The position numbers and the translations under genes are program-made. The notes under the pieces are model-generated. The model was not told the DNA's origin, did not search any database, and saw only the letters and a list, made by a program, of their open reading frames with translations. A DNA stretch of 64,000 nucleotides from Maribacter zhoushanensis (GTDB lineage Bacteria; Bacteroidota; Bacteroidia; Flavobacteriales; Flavobacteriaceae), in NCBI RefSeq assembly GCF_029350975.1, contig NZ_JARKMR010000006.1:62001-126000 (forward strand). The letters are read 5' to 3'. Every line of letters begins with the position of its first letter. The stretch's first letter is position 1. This document shows positions 50,880-62,400 of the stretch, piece by piece.

Positions 50880-50904
50880 GTCATCCCTGCGAAGGCAGGA
50901 ATCT
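50880..50904. repeat. Dispersed intergenic repeat fragment (GTCATCCCTGCGAAGGCAGG type)
   Basis: The stretch contains CCTGC-GAAG-GCAGG (50886-50899), a hairpin, and reads in one frame as VIPAKAGI, the well-known spurious translation of a repeat widespread in bacterial genomes. It lies between tRNA-Gly and the second tRNA-Thr. Confidence 0.55.
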
Positions 50905-50931
50905 ATCTTTTGGGTGGGTTCAACACTTTAC

Positions 50932-51003
50932 GCCGGTGTAGCTCAGGGGTAGAGCGTTTCCTTGGTAAGGAAGAGGTCACGAGTTCAATTCTCGTCATTG
51001 GCT
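50932..51003 (+). tRNA. tRNA-Thr (anticodon GGT)
   Basis: Acceptor stem GCCGGTG with CATTGGC (two G-T pairs), anticodon loop TTGGTAA giving GGT, 72 nt, discriminator T, no encoded CCA. It lies 55 bases before the tuf start. Confidence 0.93.
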
Positions 51004-51058
51004 CAATTAAGGTATAAATTTGTACACTAATATAAACTAAGAATAAAATACATTAAAC

Positions 51059-52246
51059 ATGGCAAAGGAAACTTTCGATCGTTCCAAACCGCACTTAAAT
51101 ATAGGTACTATTGGACACGTGGATCACGGTAAAACTACATTGACTGCTGCTATTACTACTGTTTTGGCAAATGCAGGTCTTTCTGAATTGAGAAGTTTCG
51201 ATTCTATCGATAACGCTCCTGAGGAAAAAGAAAGAGGTATTACAATTAACACTTCTCACGTAGAGTATTCTACAGCTAATCGTCACTATGCACACGTTGA
51301 CTGTCCTGGTCACGCGGATTATGTGAAGAACATGGTTACTGGTGCTGCTCAAATGGATGGTGCTATATTAGTTGTTGCTGCTACAGATGGTCCTATGCCA
51401 CAAACACGTGAGCATATATTATTAGGTCGTCAGGTGGGTATTCCAAGAATTGTTGTATTCATGAACAAAGTGGATATGGTTGATGATGAGGAATTGATCG
51501 AGCTTGTTGAAATGGAAGTAAGAGAATTACTTTCTTTTTATGAGTATGATGGTGATAATGGACCTGTAATCGCTGGTTCTGCATTAGGTGCATTGAACGG
51601 TGAGCAAAAGTGGGTTGATACTGTTATGGAATTGATGGCTGCTGTTGATGATTGGATCGAGCTTCCTAAAAGAGATGTTGATAAAGATTTCTTAATGCCA
51701 GTTGAAGATGTATTTACTATTACTGGTCGTGGTACTGTTGCTACTGGTCGTATAGAAACTGGTATTGCTAATACTGGTGATCCTGTTGAGATTATTGGTA
51801 TGGGTGCTGAGAAATTAAACTCTACTATTACTGGGGTTGAAATGTTCCGTAAGATATTGGATAGAGGTGAGGCTGGTGATAACGTAGGTATCTTGTTAAG
51901 AGGTGTTGAAAAATCTCAAATTAGCCGTGGAATGGTAATCTGTAAGCCAGGTTCTGTTAAGCCACACGCTAAATTTGAAGCTGAGGTTTATGTATTGAAA
52001 AAAGAAGAAGGTGGTCGTCACACACCATTCCATAATAACTATCGTCCACAGTTCTATGTAAGAACAACAGACGTAACAGGTAACATTGCACTTCCTTCAG
52101 GAGTTGAGATGGTTATGCCTGGTGATAACTTAACTATTACAGTTGAATTGATTCAGCCAATCGCATTAAGCGTAGGTCTTCGTTTCGCTATCCGTGAAGG
52201 TGGTAGAACAGTAGGTGCTGGTCAAGTGACTAAGATTATAGATTAA
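51059..52246 (+). CDS. tuf: Elongation factor Tu
   Basis: GTPase delivering aminoacyl-tRNA to the ribosome. Length 395 residues. GTP-binding motifs: GHVDHGKT at 19-26, DCPGH at 81-85, NKVD at 136-139. The three-domain layout is complete, ending [11 protein letters not shown]. The tRNA genes in front and tRNA-Trp behind give the common tRNA-tuf-tRNA(Trp)-secE arrangement; only one tuf gene is visible here. Confidence 0.98.
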   Translation: MAKETFDRSKPHLNIGTIGHVDHGKTTLTAAITTVLANAGLSELRSFDSIDNAPEEKERGITINTSHVEYSTANRHYAHVDCPGHADYVKNMVTGAAQMDGAILVVAATDGPMPQTREHILLGRQVGIPRIVVFMNKVDMVDDEELIELVEMEVRELLSFYEYDGDNGPVIAGSALGALNGEQKWVDTVMELMAAVDDWIELPKRDVDKDFLMPVEDVFTITGRGTVATGRIETGIANTGDPVEIIGMGAEKLNSTITGVEMFRKILDRGEAGDNVGILLRGVEKSQISRGMVICKPGSVKPHAKFEAEVYVLKKEEGGRHTPFHNNYRPQFYVRTTDVTGNIALPSGVEMVMPGDNLTITVELIQPIALSVGLRFAIREGGRTVGAGQVTKIID

Positions 52247-52273
52247 TTATAATCTAAAATAAGTATTGTGTAT

Positions 52274-52303
52274 AAGGGTGTCCTGCTCAAGCGGGACACC
52301 TTT
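52274..52303 (+). terminator. Hairpin after tuf
   Basis: A 10-pair stem, AAGGGTGTCC with GGACACCTTT (one G-T), encloses a 10-nt loop; only TTTA follows, so it is a weak terminator or a processing site between tuf and tRNA-Trp. Confidence 0.5.
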
Positions 52304-52346
52304 ACATGCAAATAATAGAATACGTGATTTAAAAGTCACTATTCAT

Positions 52347-52422
52347 ACGGGTGTAGCTCAGTTGGTAGAGCACTGGTCTCCAAAACCAGGTGTCGGGAGT
52401 TCGAGTCTCTCCTCCCGTGCCA
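52347..52422 (+). tRNA. tRNA-Trp (anticodon CCA), CCA tail encoded
   Basis: Acceptor stem ACGGGTG with CTCCCGT, anticodon loop CTCCAAA giving CCA, T-loop TTCGAGT, discriminator G, then a genomically encoded CCA (52420-52422). One position of the acceptor stem (T at 52352 opposite T at 52413) is a mismatch. It lies between tuf and secE. Confidence 0.95.
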
Positions 52423-52477
52423 CAATAGAATTTGGAATATAGGTATCCTATTTGTTGAAATTGTAAAAAGCATTTAA

Positions 52478-52666
52478 ATGTTCACATATATAAAAGAATC
52501 CGTTGAAGAGTTGAGGAATAATGTTACTCTTCCATCACGTGCAGAATCATCTAACTTGATGGTTATTGTAGCTGTGTTTTCTATCCTTTTTGCCTTGGCA
52601 ACTTGGGGAGTGGATACGGTCTTTAGTAAAGTGATTAAATCTTATTTCAACTTCGTTTTAAACTAA
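52478..52666 (+). CDS. secE: Preprotein translocase subunit SecE
   Basis: A 62-residue single-helix SecE: an amphipathic N-terminus (YIKESVEELRNNVTLPSRAE) and one transmembrane helix (LMVIVAVFSILFALATWGVD). It stabilises SecY. It is followed 7 bases later by nusG, the usual arrangement. Confidence 0.94.
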   Translation: MFTYIKESVEELRNNVTLPSRAESSNLMVIVAVFSILFALATWGVDTVFSKVIKSYFNFVLN

Positions 52667-52673
52667 TAGGACT

Positions 52674-53225
52674 ATGTCAGAAGTATTGGATAAAAAGTGG
52701 TACGTTGTTAGAGCTGTTAGTGGTCAAGAGAATAAAATCAAAGGATACATTGAGAGTGAAGTAGAGCGTCATGGTTTCTCTGACTATTTAGAAGATGTCC
52801 TTGTTCCTACAGAAAAGGTTGTTCAAATCAGAAATGGAAAGAAAATAAACAAAGAAAGAGTTTATTTTCCTGGTTATATTATGATAAAAGCAAACCTTGG
52901 TGGTGAAATGGTTCATATTATAAGGTCTATTACAAATGTAATAGGGTTTTTAGGAGAAACTAAAGGAGGGGATCCTGTTCCTTTAAGAAAAAATGAAGTG
53001 AACAGAATGCTTGGTAAAGTAGATGAGCTAGCTGTGAATACAGATAGTGTTGCTATCCCATTTGTTTTTGGTGAAACGGTAAAAGTAATTGATGGTCCTT
53101 TCAATGGCTTCAATGGTACTGTGGAGAAAATAAATGAAGAGAAACGTAAGCTTGAGGTTATGGTTAAGATTTTCGGAAGAAAAACACCATTAGAGTTGAG
53201 CTACATGCAAGTTGAAAAGATATAA
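52674..53225 (+). CDS. nusG: Transcription termination/antitermination protein NusG
   Basis: A 183-residue NusG with the NGN domain (KWYVVRAVSGQENKIKGYIE, FPGYIMIKA) and the C-terminal KOW domain (GETVKVIDGPFNGFNGTVE). It couples RNA polymerase to ribosomes or Rho. It lies between secE and rplK. Confidence 0.96.
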   Translation: MSEVLDKKWYVVRAVSGQENKIKGYIESEVERHGFSDYLEDVLVPTEKVVQIRNGKKINKERVYFPGYIMIKANLGGEMVHIIRSITNVIGFLGETKGGDPVPLRKNEVNRMLGKVDELAVNTDSVAIPFVFGETVKVIDGPFNGFNGTVEKINEEKRKLEVMVKIFGRKTPLELSYMQVEKI

Positions 53226-53303
53226 GTATTAGAATAAGTGTTACATACATATAATTAAAGTAGTGTTGCTTCCGTAAACACACTTTCAATTTAATTTTAA
53301 ACA

Positions 53304-53741
53304 ATGGCAAAAGAAATAGGTAAAGTAGTTAAACTACAAGTTAAGGGAGGTGCAGCGAATCCATCGCCACCGGTTGGACCTGCCTTAGGAGCTGCTGGTG
53401 TTAACATAATGGAATTCTGTAAGCAATTTAATGCTCGTACACAGGATAAACCAGGTAAAATATTACCAGTTGTTATCACCGTTTACAAGGATAAGTCTTT
53501 CGACTTCGTTGTAAAAACTCCACCGGCGGCAATTCAGCTATTGGAAGCGGCTAAGATTAAAAAAGGATCTGGCGAACCTAACAGAGTAAAATTAGGTAGT
53601 GTTACCTGGGACCAAATCAAGGCAATAGCCGAAGATAAAATGGTTGACCTTAATGCATTTACGGTAGAATCTGCTATGAGTATGATAGCGGGTACTGCGC
53701 GTTCTATGGGTATGAAGGTAGCAGGAAAAAAACCTTTTTAA
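53304..53741 (+). CDS. rplK: 50S ribosomal protein L11
   Basis: A 145-residue uL11: [20 protein letters not shown] at the N-terminus and [10 protein letters not shown] at the C-terminus. It forms the GTPase-associated centre with 23S rRNA. It is followed 18 bases later by rplA. Confidence 0.97.
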   Translation: MAKEIGKVVKLQVKGGAANPSPPVGPALGAAGVNIMEFCKQFNARTQDKPGKILPVVITVYKDKSFDFVVKTPPAAIQLLEAAKIKKGSGEPNRVKLGSVTWDQIKAIAEDKMVDLNAFTVESAMSMIAGTARSMGMKVAGKKPF

Positions 53742-53759
53742 AATCTTAAAAGTAATTAA

Positions 53760-54449
53760 ATGGCAAAGTTAACTAAGAAGCAAAAGGAAGCGCACTCCAA
53801 AATAGAGAAAGATAAATTATACTCTGTTACGGAAGCTTCAGCTTTAATTAAAGAGATAACCAATACAAAATTCGATGCATCTGTAGATTTAGCTGTTCGT
53901 TTGGGTGTAGATCCAAGAAAAGCAAATCAAATGGTTCGTGGTGTGGTAACATTACCTCATGGAACTGGTAAGGATGTTAAAGTTTTGGCTTTGGTAACAC
54001 CAGACAAAGAAGCAGAGGCTCAAGAAGCCGGAGCTGATTATGTTGGTTTAGATGAGTATTTGGATAAAATCAAAAGCGGTTGGACGGATGTTGATGTAAT
54101 CATCACTATGCCAAGTGTAATGGGTAAATTAGGACCATTAGGTCGTGTATTAGGACCAAGAGGTTTAATGCCTAATCCAAAAACAGGAACTGTTACTATG
54201 GATGTAGCGAAAGCTGTATCTGAAGTTAAGGCAGGTAAAATAGATTTTAAAGTTGATAAAACCGGTATCGTTCACGCAGCGATAGGTAAAGCTTCTTTTT
54301 CTGCTGATAAATTAGCAGATAATGCTAAGGAGTTGTTAGATACTTTGAATAAGATGAAGCCAACTGCGGCAAAGGGTGTATATATGAAAACAATTTTCAT
54401 GTCAAGCACAATGAGTCCTAGTTTGCAATTAGATCCAAAGTCAGTTTAA
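53760..54449 (+). CDS. rplA: 50S ribosomal protein L1
   Basis: A 229-residue uL1 with [39 protein letters not shown] and [11 protein letters not shown]. It forms the L1 stalk; in E. coli it represses the rplKA mRNA, but I see no clear copy of the L1 site upstream of rplK here. Confidence 0.97.
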   Translation: MAKLTKKQKEAHSKIEKDKLYSVTEASALIKEITNTKFDASVDLAVRLGVDPRKANQMVRGVVTLPHGTGKDVKVLALVTPDKEAEAQEAGADYVGLDEYLDKIKSGWTDVDVIITMPSVMGKLGPLGRVLGPRGLMPNPKTGTVTMDVAKAVSEVKAGKIDFKVDKTGIVHAAIGKASFSADKLADNAKELLDTLNKMKPTAAKGVYMKTIFMSSTMSPSLQLDPKSV

Positions 54450-54474
54450 CAACTGGTAGTTAAAAATTAATAGT

Positions 54475-54990
54475 ATGACAAGAGAAGAAAAAGCAACGGT
54501 TATAAAAGATTTGACTACGCAGTTGGCAGATAGCAGCACTATATATGTAGCTGATATCTCAGGTTTAGATGCAGGAACAACTTCTGATTTAAGAAGAGCT
54601 TGTTTTAAAGCTGATATTAGACTAGCTGTAGTTAAAAACACATTGCTTGCAAAAGCAATGGAAGCTTCTGACAAAGAATTTGGTGAATTACCAGAAATAT
54701 TAAAAGGGAATACTTCTCTTATGTTTTCTGAGGTTGCCAATGCTCCAGCGAAATTGATAAAGAATTTCAGAAAAAAATCTGATAAGCCTTTATTGAAAGG
54801 AGCTTTTGTAGAAGAAGCAATATATATAGGTGATGAAAACTTGGATGCTTTAGTTAGCATTAAGTCTAAAGAAGAAATGATTGGTGAAATAATTGGATTG
54901 TTACAATCTCCAGCCAAAAATGTTATTTCTGGACTTAAATCTGGTGGTGGAAAAATCGCTGGTATCCTTAAAACATTATCTGAAAGATAA
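54475..54990 (+). CDS. rplJ: 50S ribosomal protein L10
   Basis: A 171-residue uL10: TREEKATVIKDLTTQLADSS, DLRRACFKADIRLAVVKNTL, and a C-terminal helix that anchors L12 dimers. It lies 25 bases after rplA and 51 bases before rplL. Confidence 0.96.
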   Translation: MTREEKATVIKDLTTQLADSSTIYVADISGLDAGTTSDLRRACFKADIRLAVVKNTLLAKAMEASDKEFGELPEILKGNTSLMFSEVANAPAKLIKNFRKKSDKPLLKGAFVEEAIYIGDENLDALVSIKSKEEMIGEIIGLLQSPAKNVISGLKSGGGKIAGILKTLSER

Positions 54991-55041
54991 GTACGCACAA
55001 TAAACTAAGTATATTTTAAAAATTTTATTAAACGATAGAAA

Positions 55042-55419
55042 ATGGCAGATTTAAAAGATTTCGCAGAACAATTAGTTAACTTAACAGTTAAAGAAGTAAA
55101 CGAGTTAGCTGATATATTAAAAGATGAATACGGTATTGAGCCTGCGGCAGCAGCAGTAGCGGTAGCTGCCGGTGGTGGTGGTGAAGCTGGTGAAGCAGCA
55201 GATGAGAAAACTGAATTCGATGTAATATTGAAAGCAGCAGGTGCTTCTAAATTAGCAGTAGTTAAATTGGTTAAAGAATTAACTGGTTTAGGTTTGAAAG
55301 ATGCGAAAGATATCGTTGACAGCGCACCAAAAGCTGTTAAAGAAGCAGTTTCTAAAGATGAAGCTGAAGGTATCAAAAAATCATTGGAAGAAGCTGGAGC
55401 AGAAGTTGAGCTTAAATAA
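55042..55419 (+). CDS. rplL: 50S ribosomal protein L7/L12
   Basis: A 125-residue bL12: an N-terminal dimerisation helix ([19 protein letters not shown]), an Ala/Gly-rich hinge, and a C-terminal domain with [20 protein letters not shown]. It recruits translation factors. A hairpin follows before rpoB. Confidence 0.97.
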   Translation: MADLKDFAEQLVNLTVKEVNELADILKDEYGIEPAAAAVAVAAGGGGEAGEAADEKTEFDVILKAAGASKLAVVKLVKELTGLGLKDAKDIVDSAPKAVKEAVSKDEAEGIKKSLEEAGAEVELK

Positions 55420-55441
55420 TAGCAACAACCATATTACTTTT

Positions 55442-55487
55442 GGTTTAGGTCTTTGCGCTTTTTGCGTTTAGACCTAAGCCATTTTAT
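55442..55487 (+). other. Hairpin between rplL and rpoB
   Basis: GGTTTAGGTCT (55442-55452) pairs with AGACCTAAGCC (55470-55480), one G-T, around a 17-nt loop, then ATTTTAT. It is an attenuator-like or RNA-processing element, in the same place as the rplL-rpoB attenuator of E. coli. Confidence 0.55.
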
Positions 55488-55551
55488 AGAATTAGGTATA
55501 TTAAGAAGTATACTACTCATTTAGTACTCACGATCAAAACACTGTCCGTAG

Positions 55552-58500
55552 ATGTTCACAAATAATACTGAAAGAATAAGCTTCGCTTCCGCAAGAAACA
55601 CACCGGATTACCCGGATTTCTTAGATATTCAGATTAAATCTTTCCAAGACTTTTTTCAACTAGAGACTAAATCAGATGAAAGAGGTAACGAAGGTCTTTA
55701 TAACACCTTCATGGAAAACTTTCCAATTACTGATACAAGAAATCAGTTTGTATTGGAATTTTTAGATTATTTCATAGATCCACCAAGATATTCTATTCAA
55801 GAATGTATCGAGCGTGGTCTTACTTACAGCGTTCCTTTAAAAGCACGTCTTAAATTATATTGTACGGATCCGGAACATGAGGATTTCGAAACAATTGTAC
55901 AAGATGTTTATTTAGGTACGATTCCTTATATGACTCCAAGTGGTACTTTTGTTATCAATGGCGCAGAAAGGGTTGTTGTTTCTCAGTTGCACCGTTCTCC
56001 TGGTGTATTCTTTGGACAGTCTTTCCATGCAAATGGAACAAAATTATATTCTGCTAGGGTAATTCCTTTTAAAGGTTCTTGGATAGAATTTGCTACCGAT
56101 ATTAATGGCGTTATGTATGCTTATATCGATAGAAAGAAAAAATTACCGGTTACTACATTGTTTAGAGCTATTGGTTTTGAACGTGATAAAGATATTTTAG
56201 AGATTTTTGACCTATCGGAAGAAGTTAAAGTTTCTAATGCCGGACTTAAAAAAGTACTTGGTCGTAAATTAGCGGCAAGAGTTTTGAACACTTGGCACGA
56301 GGATTTTGTAGATGAGGATACTGGTGAGGTAGTATCGATTGAACGTAATGAAATCGTTCTTGATAGAGATACTATTCTTGAAAAAGAACATATAGCCGAA
56401 ATTATAGATGCGGATGTAAAAACTATTCTTTTGCATAAAGAGAATAATGCGCAGTCTGATTATGCTATTATTCATAATACATTACAGAAAGATCCAACGA
56501 ACTCTGAAAAAGAAGCAGTTGAGCATATCTATCGTCAATTACGTAATGCTGAGCCGCCAGATGAGGAAACAGCACGTGGTATCATAGATAAATTATTCTT
56601 CTCTGATCAACGTTACAACTTAGGTGAAGTTGGTCGTTACAGAATGAACAAAAAATTACAGTTGGATATTGGAATGGACAAGCAAGTCTTGACTAAAGAA
56701 GATATCATAACTATTATTAAATATTTAATTGAGTTAATTAACTCAAAAGCTGAGATTGATGATATTGATCACTTGTCTAACCGTCGTGTTAGAACGGTAG
56801 GTGAGCAATTGTCTTCTCAATTCGGTGTTGGTCTTGCACGTATGGCGAGAACAATCCGTGAGCGTATGAATGTTCGTGATAATGAGGTATTTACACCTAT
56901 AGATTTGATTAACGCTAAGACATTATCTTCAGTTATTAATTCTTTCTTTGGTACAAACCAGTTATCTCAGTTTATGGATCAAACGAATCCATTAGCAGAG
57001 ATTACGCACAAAAGAAGACTATCTGCACTAGGGCCAGGTGGTTTATCTAGAGAACGTGCAGGTTTCGAAGTACGTGATGTTCACTATACACACTACGGTC
57101 GTTTATGTCCTATTGAAACTCCTGAAGGTCCAAACATTGGTTTGATATCTTCATTATCTGTATTTGCGAAAGTAAATCCGATGGGCTTCTTAGAGACACC
57201 ATATAGAAAAGTTACAGATTCTGTAGTTGACTACAAGAATTTCGCATATTTAAGTGCTGAAGAGGAAGAGGGAATGAAAATTGCGCAAGCAAACATTCCT
57301 ATGAAGGAAGATGGTACAATTGATGCTGAAAAGGTTATTGCAAGAGAGGAAGGTGATTTCCCTGTTGTTGACCCATCAGAAATTCAATATACTGATGTTG
57401 CACCTAATCAAATTGCATCTATATCTGCATCTTTAATTCCTTTCTTGGAACATGATGATGCAAACAGGGCTTTGATGGGATCAAACATGATGCGTCAAGC
57501 AGTTCCTTTATTAAAACCACAATCTCCGATTGTTGGTACAGGTTTAGAGCGTCAAGTAGCTTCAGATTCAAGAGTATTGATTAATGCTGAAGGTGATGGG
57601 GTTATTGAGTATGTAGATGCTCAAAAAGTTACTATTAAGTATGATAGAACTGATGAGGAAAGATTGATCAGTTTCGAAGACGATAGTAAGACTTATTTCT
57701 TGGTGAAGTTTAGAAAGACGAACCAGGGTACAAACATTAACCTAAAACCAATTGTACAAGTTGGCGATAGAGTTAAAAAAGGTCAAGTTCTTTGTGAAGG
57801 TTATGCAACTGAAAAAGGTGAATTAGCATTAGGTAGAAACTTAACAGTGGCATTTATGCCATGGAAAGGATACAACTTTGAGGATGCAATTGTAATTTCA
57901 GAGAAAGTTGTTCGTGATGATATTTTCACTTCTATACATGTTGATGAGTATTCTTTAGATGTTAGAGATACTAAATTAGGAGCAGAGGAGCTTACGCATG
58001 ATATACCTAACGTTTCTGAAGAGGCTACAAAAGACCTTGATGAAAACGGTATGATCAGAATAGGTGCCGAAGTTAAACCTGGTGATATTCTAATTGGTAA
58101 GATTACTCCAAAAGGAGAATCTGATCCAACTCCTGAAGAAAAATTGTTACGTGCTATTTTTGGTGACAAAGCTGGTGATGTAAAAGATGCTTCATTAAAA
58201 GCTTCGCCTTCTTTAAGAGGTGTTGTTATCGATAAGAAATTGTTTTCTAGATCTGTAAAGGATAAGAGAAAACGTTCTGAAGATAAAGAAGAGCTTTCTA
58301 AATTAGAATTGGAATATGAAGTTAAATTCCAAGAATTGAAAGATGTTCTAGTTGAGAAATTATTTACTATTGTTAATGGTAAAACTTCTCAAGGTGTTCT
58401 TAATGATTTAGGAGAAGAAGTATTACCTAAGGGTAAGAAGTATACAATGAAAATGTTAAACTCTGTTGATGATTTCGCTCACTTGGTTGGTGGAAGCTGG

Positions 58501-59361
58501 ACAACGGATAGAGATACTAATTCATTAGTAGCTGATTTACTTCATAACTATAAAATTAAACTTAACGATTTACAAGGTAACTTAAGAAGAGATAAGTTTA
58601 CAATATCTGTTGGTGATGAGTTGCCAGCTGGTATTATGAAGTTGGCTAAAGTCTATATTGCTAAAAAGCGTAAGCTTAAAGTTGGTGATAAGATGGCAGG
58701 TAGACACGGTAACAAAGGTATTGTATCTAGAATTGTACGTCATGAAGATATGCCGTTCTTGGAAGATGGAACTCCTGTAGATATCGTTCTTAATCCATTG
58801 GGTGTACCTTCTCGTATGAACATTGGACAGATTTATGAAACTGTATTAGGTTGGGCTGGTCTTAAACTTGGTAGAAAGTACGCTACACCAATTTTTGATG
58901 GTGCTACTTTAGATCAGATTAATGCTTACACTGACGAAGCAGGTATTCCAAGATTTGGACATACATACTTATATGATGGTGGAACTGGACAACGTTTTGA
59001 TCAACCTGCAACAGTAGGTGTGATTTATATGTTGAAACTTGGACACATGGTAGATGATAAGATGCATGCTCGTTCAATAGGACCATACTCTTTAATTACA
59101 CAACAACCATTGGGTGGTAAAGCTCAATTTGGTGGTCAGCGTTTTGGAGAGATGGAAGTTTGGGCACTAGAGGCATATGGTGCATCTGCAACTTTACGTG
59201 AGATTTTAACGGTTAAATCTGATGATGTTATCGGAAGAGCTAAAACCTACGAATCTATTGTTAAAGGAGAAACAATGCCAGAGCCTGGTTTACCAGAATC
59301 TTTCAACGTTTTAATGCACGAACTTAAGGGATTAGGTTTGGATATTAGACTTGAGGAATAG
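55552..59361 (+). CDS. rpoB: DNA-directed RNA polymerase subunit beta
   Basis: A 1269-residue beta subunit. The rifampicin pocket is wild type: the [20 protein letters not shown] segment has Asp476, His486 and Ser491 at the positions of E. coli Asp516, His526 and Ser531. The C-terminal [20 protein letters not shown] is present. Transcribed with rplL upstream and rpoC downstream; the gap before rpoB is 132 bases, with a hairpin and no consensus promoter found. Confidence 0.98.
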   Translation: MFTNNTERISFASARNTPDYPDFLDIQIKSFQDFFQLETKSDERGNEGLYNTFMENFPITDTRNQFVLEFLDYFIDPPRYSIQECIERGLTYSVPLKARLKLYCTDPEHEDFETIVQDVYLGTIPYMTPSGTFVINGAERVVVSQLHRSPGVFFGQSFHANGTKLYSARVIPFKGSWIEFATDINGVMYAYIDRKKKLPVTTLFRAIGFERDKDILEIFDLSEEVKVSNAGLKKVLGRKLAARVLNTWHEDFVDEDTGEVVSIERNEIVLDRDTILEKEHIAEIIDADVKTILLHKENNAQSDYAIIHNTLQKDPTNSEKEAVEHIYRQLRNAEPPDEETARGIIDKLFFSDQRYNLGEVGRYRMNKKLQLDIGMDKQVLTKEDIITIIKYLIELINSKAEIDDIDHLSNRRVRTVGEQLSSQFGVGLARMARTIRERMNVRDNEVFTPIDLINAKTLSSVINSFFGTNQLSQFMDQTNPLAEITHKRRLSALGPGGLSRERAGFEVRDVHYTHYGRLCPIETPEGPNIGLISSLSVFAKVNPMGFLETPYRKVTDSVVDYKNFAYLSAEEEEGMKIAQANIPMKEDGTIDAEKVIAREEGDFPVVDPSEIQYTDVAPNQIASISASLIPFLEHDDANRALMGSNMMRQAVPLLKPQSPIVGTGLERQVASDSRVLINAEGDGVIEYVDAQKVTIKYDRTDEERLISFEDDSKTYFLVKFRKTNQGTNINLKPIVQVGDRVKKGQVLCEGYATEKGELALGRNLTVAFMPWKGYNFEDAIVISEKVVRDDIFTSIHVDEYSLDVRDTKLGAEELTHDIPNVSEEATKDLDENGMIRIGAEVKPGDILIGKITPKGESDPTPEEKLLRAIFGDKAGDVKDASLKASPSLRGVVIDKKLFSRSVKDKRKRSEDKEELSKLELEYEVKFQELKDVLVEKLFTIVNGKTSQGVLNDLGEEVLPKGKKYTMKMLNSVDDFAHLVGGSWTTDRDTNSLVADLLHNYKIKLNDLQGNLRRDKFTISVGDELPAGIMKLAKVYIAKKRKLKVGDKMAGRHGNKGIVSRIVRHEDMPFLEDGTPVDIVLNPLGVPSRMNIGQIYETVLGWAGLKLGRKYATPIFDGATLDQINAYTDEAGIPRFGHTYLYDGGTGQRFDQPATVGVIYMLKLGHMVDDKMHARSIGPYSLITQQPLGGKAQFGGQRFGEMEVWALEAYGASATLREILTVKSDDVIGRAKTYESIVKGETMPEPGLPESFNVLMHELKGLGLDIRLEE

Positions 59362-59424
59362 TTCAATATTTTATATTGAAGAACTATTAAGTAAAACAAA
59401 TTAAAACATTATCAGCACGCTATT

Positions 59425-62400
59425 ATGGCTAGAATAAAAGATAATAACCCAGTAAAAAGGTTCGATAAAATTTCAATAGGATTAGCTTCGCCAGAATCTA
59501 TTTTGGCAGAGTCTAGAGGTGAAGTTTTAAAGCCTGAAACAATTAACTATAGAACTCACAAACCAGAACGTGATGGTTTATTCTGTGAGCGTATTTTTGG
59601 TCCTGTAAAGGATTATGAGTGTGCTTGTGGTAAATATAAGCGTATTCGTTACCGTGGGATCGTATGTGACCGTTGTGGTGTAGAGGTTACAGAGAAAAAA
59701 GTTCGTAGAGACCGTGTAGGTCATATTAACTTGGTTGTGCCAGTTGCTCATATCTGGTATTTCCGTTCTCTACCAAATAAAATAGGATACTTATTAGGTT
59801 TGCCTTCCAAGAAATTGGATATGATTATTTACTACGAACGTTACGTAGTAATTCAGCCAGGTATAGCTAAAGGTCCTGAAGGTGAAGAGATCCAAAAAAT
59901 GGATTTCTTGACTGAAGAAGAGTATTTAAATATTATTGATACTATTCCTCAAGAAAATCAATATTTAGAAGATTCTGACCCAAATAAGTTTATTGCTAAA
60001 ATGGGAGCAGAGTGTTTAATTGATTTATTAGGTAGAATCAATCTTAAAGAGCTTTCTTTTGAGCTAAGACATAAAGCTAATACAGAAACTTCTAAGCAAC
60101 GTAAAACTGAAGCTTTAAAGCGTTTACAAGTTGTAGAAGCTTTAAGAGAATCTCAAGAGAATAGAGAAAACGAGCCAGAATGGATGATTATGAAGGTAAT
60201 TCCGGTTATACCACCAGAATTACGTCCATTAGTTCCGTTAGATGGTGGTCGTTTTGCAACTTCAGATTTAAATGATCTTTATAGAAGGGTTATTATACGT
60301 AACAACCGTCTTAAAAGATTAGTTGAGATAAAAGCTCCAGAAGTTATTCTTAGAAATGAGAAGCGTATGCTTCAGGAGGCGGTAGATTCTTTGTTTGATA
60401 ACACAAGAAAGGCTTCTGCTGTAAAGACTGAATCTAACAGACCATTGAAATCACTTTCAGATTCATTGAAAGGTAAGCAAGGTCGTTTCCGTCAAAACTT
60501 ACTTGGTAAGCGTGTTGATTACTCTGCACGTTCGGTAATTGTTGTAGGCCCAGAACTGAACTTATACGAGTGTGGTCTTCCAAAAGATATGGCTGCTGAG
60601 TTGTACAAGCCTTTCGTAATCAGAAAACTGATTGAAAGAGGTATTGTAAAAACAGTAAAGTCTGCTAAGAAAATAATAGACAAAAAAGAGCCCGTAGTTT
60701 GGGATATTTTAGAGAATGTATTGAAAGGTCACCCAGTTTTATTGAACAGGGCTCCTACATTACACCGTTTAGGTATTCAAGCATTCCAACCAAAATTAAT
60801 AGAAGGTAAAGCAATACGTCTTCACCCATTGGCATGTACTGCATTTAATGCGGATTTTGATGGGGATCAAATGGCGGTTCACTTACCATTAGGACCAGAA
60901 GCTATTTTAGAAGCGCAATTATTGATGCTTGCTTCTCAAAATATATTAAACCCTGCTAATGGTTCACCTATTACGGTACCATCACAGGATATGGTCTTGG
61001 GTCTTTATTATATGACCAAAGAGCGTAAATCAACACCAGAAGTTCCAATTATTGGTGAAGGATTAACTTTTTACTCAGCAGAAGAAGTAGAGATTGCTTT
61101 CAATGAAGGTATGGTAAATCTTAATGCAGGTATAAAAGTTAGAGCTAAAGATTTCAATGAAGAAGGTGAGCTAGTTTATAAAATCATTCCTACAACCGTT
61201 GGTCGTGTATTATTTAATAATCACGTTCCAGAAGAGGCAGGTTTTATTAACCAAGTATTGAATAAGAAAGCCTTAAGAAATATCATCGGTGATATTTTAG
61301 CCGTAACAAGTGTACCTGTTACAGCTGCATTCTTAGATAAGATTAAGACTATGGGTTATGAATTCGCTTTCAAAGGTGGATTGTCCTTTAGTTTAGGGGA
61401 TATTATTATTCCTGCTGAGAAGATGGACATGATTGGTGAAGCCAATGTTCAGGTAGATGGTATTATGTCCAATTATAATATGGGTCTTATAACCAACAAC
61501 GAAAGATATAATCAGGTTATTGATGTTTGGACATCTACTAACGCTCAATTAACTGAGTTGGCTATGAAACGTATCCGTGAGGATCAGCAAGGTTTCAACT
61601 CGGTATATATGATGCTTGATTCTGGTGCAAGGGGTTCTAAAGAACAGATTCGTCAGTTAACAGGTATGCGTGGTTTAATGGCTAAGCCTAAAAAATCTAC
61701 TGCCGGTGGTGGGGAGATTATTGAAAACCCGATTCTTTCTAACTTTAAGGAAGGTCTTTCTATTCTTGAGTACTTTATTTCTACTCACGGTGCTCGTAAG
61801 GGTCTTGCAGATACCGCTTTGAAAACGGCAGATGCAGGTTACTTAACAAGAAGGCTAGTTGATGTTTCTCAAGATGTAATTATTAATACAGAAGATTGTG
61901 GAACACTTAGAGGTGTAGAAGTTCAGGCGCTTAAGAAGAATGAAGAAATCGTTGAAAGCTTAGGTGAAAGAATTTTAGGTCGTGTATCATTACATGATGT
62001 ATATAACCCAATGACTGAGGAGTTAGTTCTTCAAGCTGGTCAGCAAATTATGGAAGCTGATGTGAAGAGAGTTGAAGCTTCTCCGATTGAAAAAATCGAA
62101 GTTCGTTCAGCGCTTACATGTGAGGCTGAAAAGGGAATATGTGCTAAATGTTATGGTAGAAACCTTTCTACCAATAAAATGGTACAAAGAGGTGAAGCCG
62201 TTGGTGTTGTTGCTGCTCAGTCAATTGGTGAGCCAGGAACACAGCTTACACTTAGAACATTCCACGTAGGTGGTATTGCAGGTAACATTTCTGAAGATAA
62301 TAAATTAGAAGTAAGATTCTCAGGTATTGCTGAAATTGAAGACCTTAGAACTGTAACAGGTGAAGGTTCTGATGGTAATCCTGCAGAAATTGTGATTTCT

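Noticed and set aside
50766-51017. An 83-residue open frame across tRNA-Gly, the repeat fragment and tRNA-Thr.
   Set aside because: It is a translation of tRNA genes and the dispersed repeat, not a protein gene.
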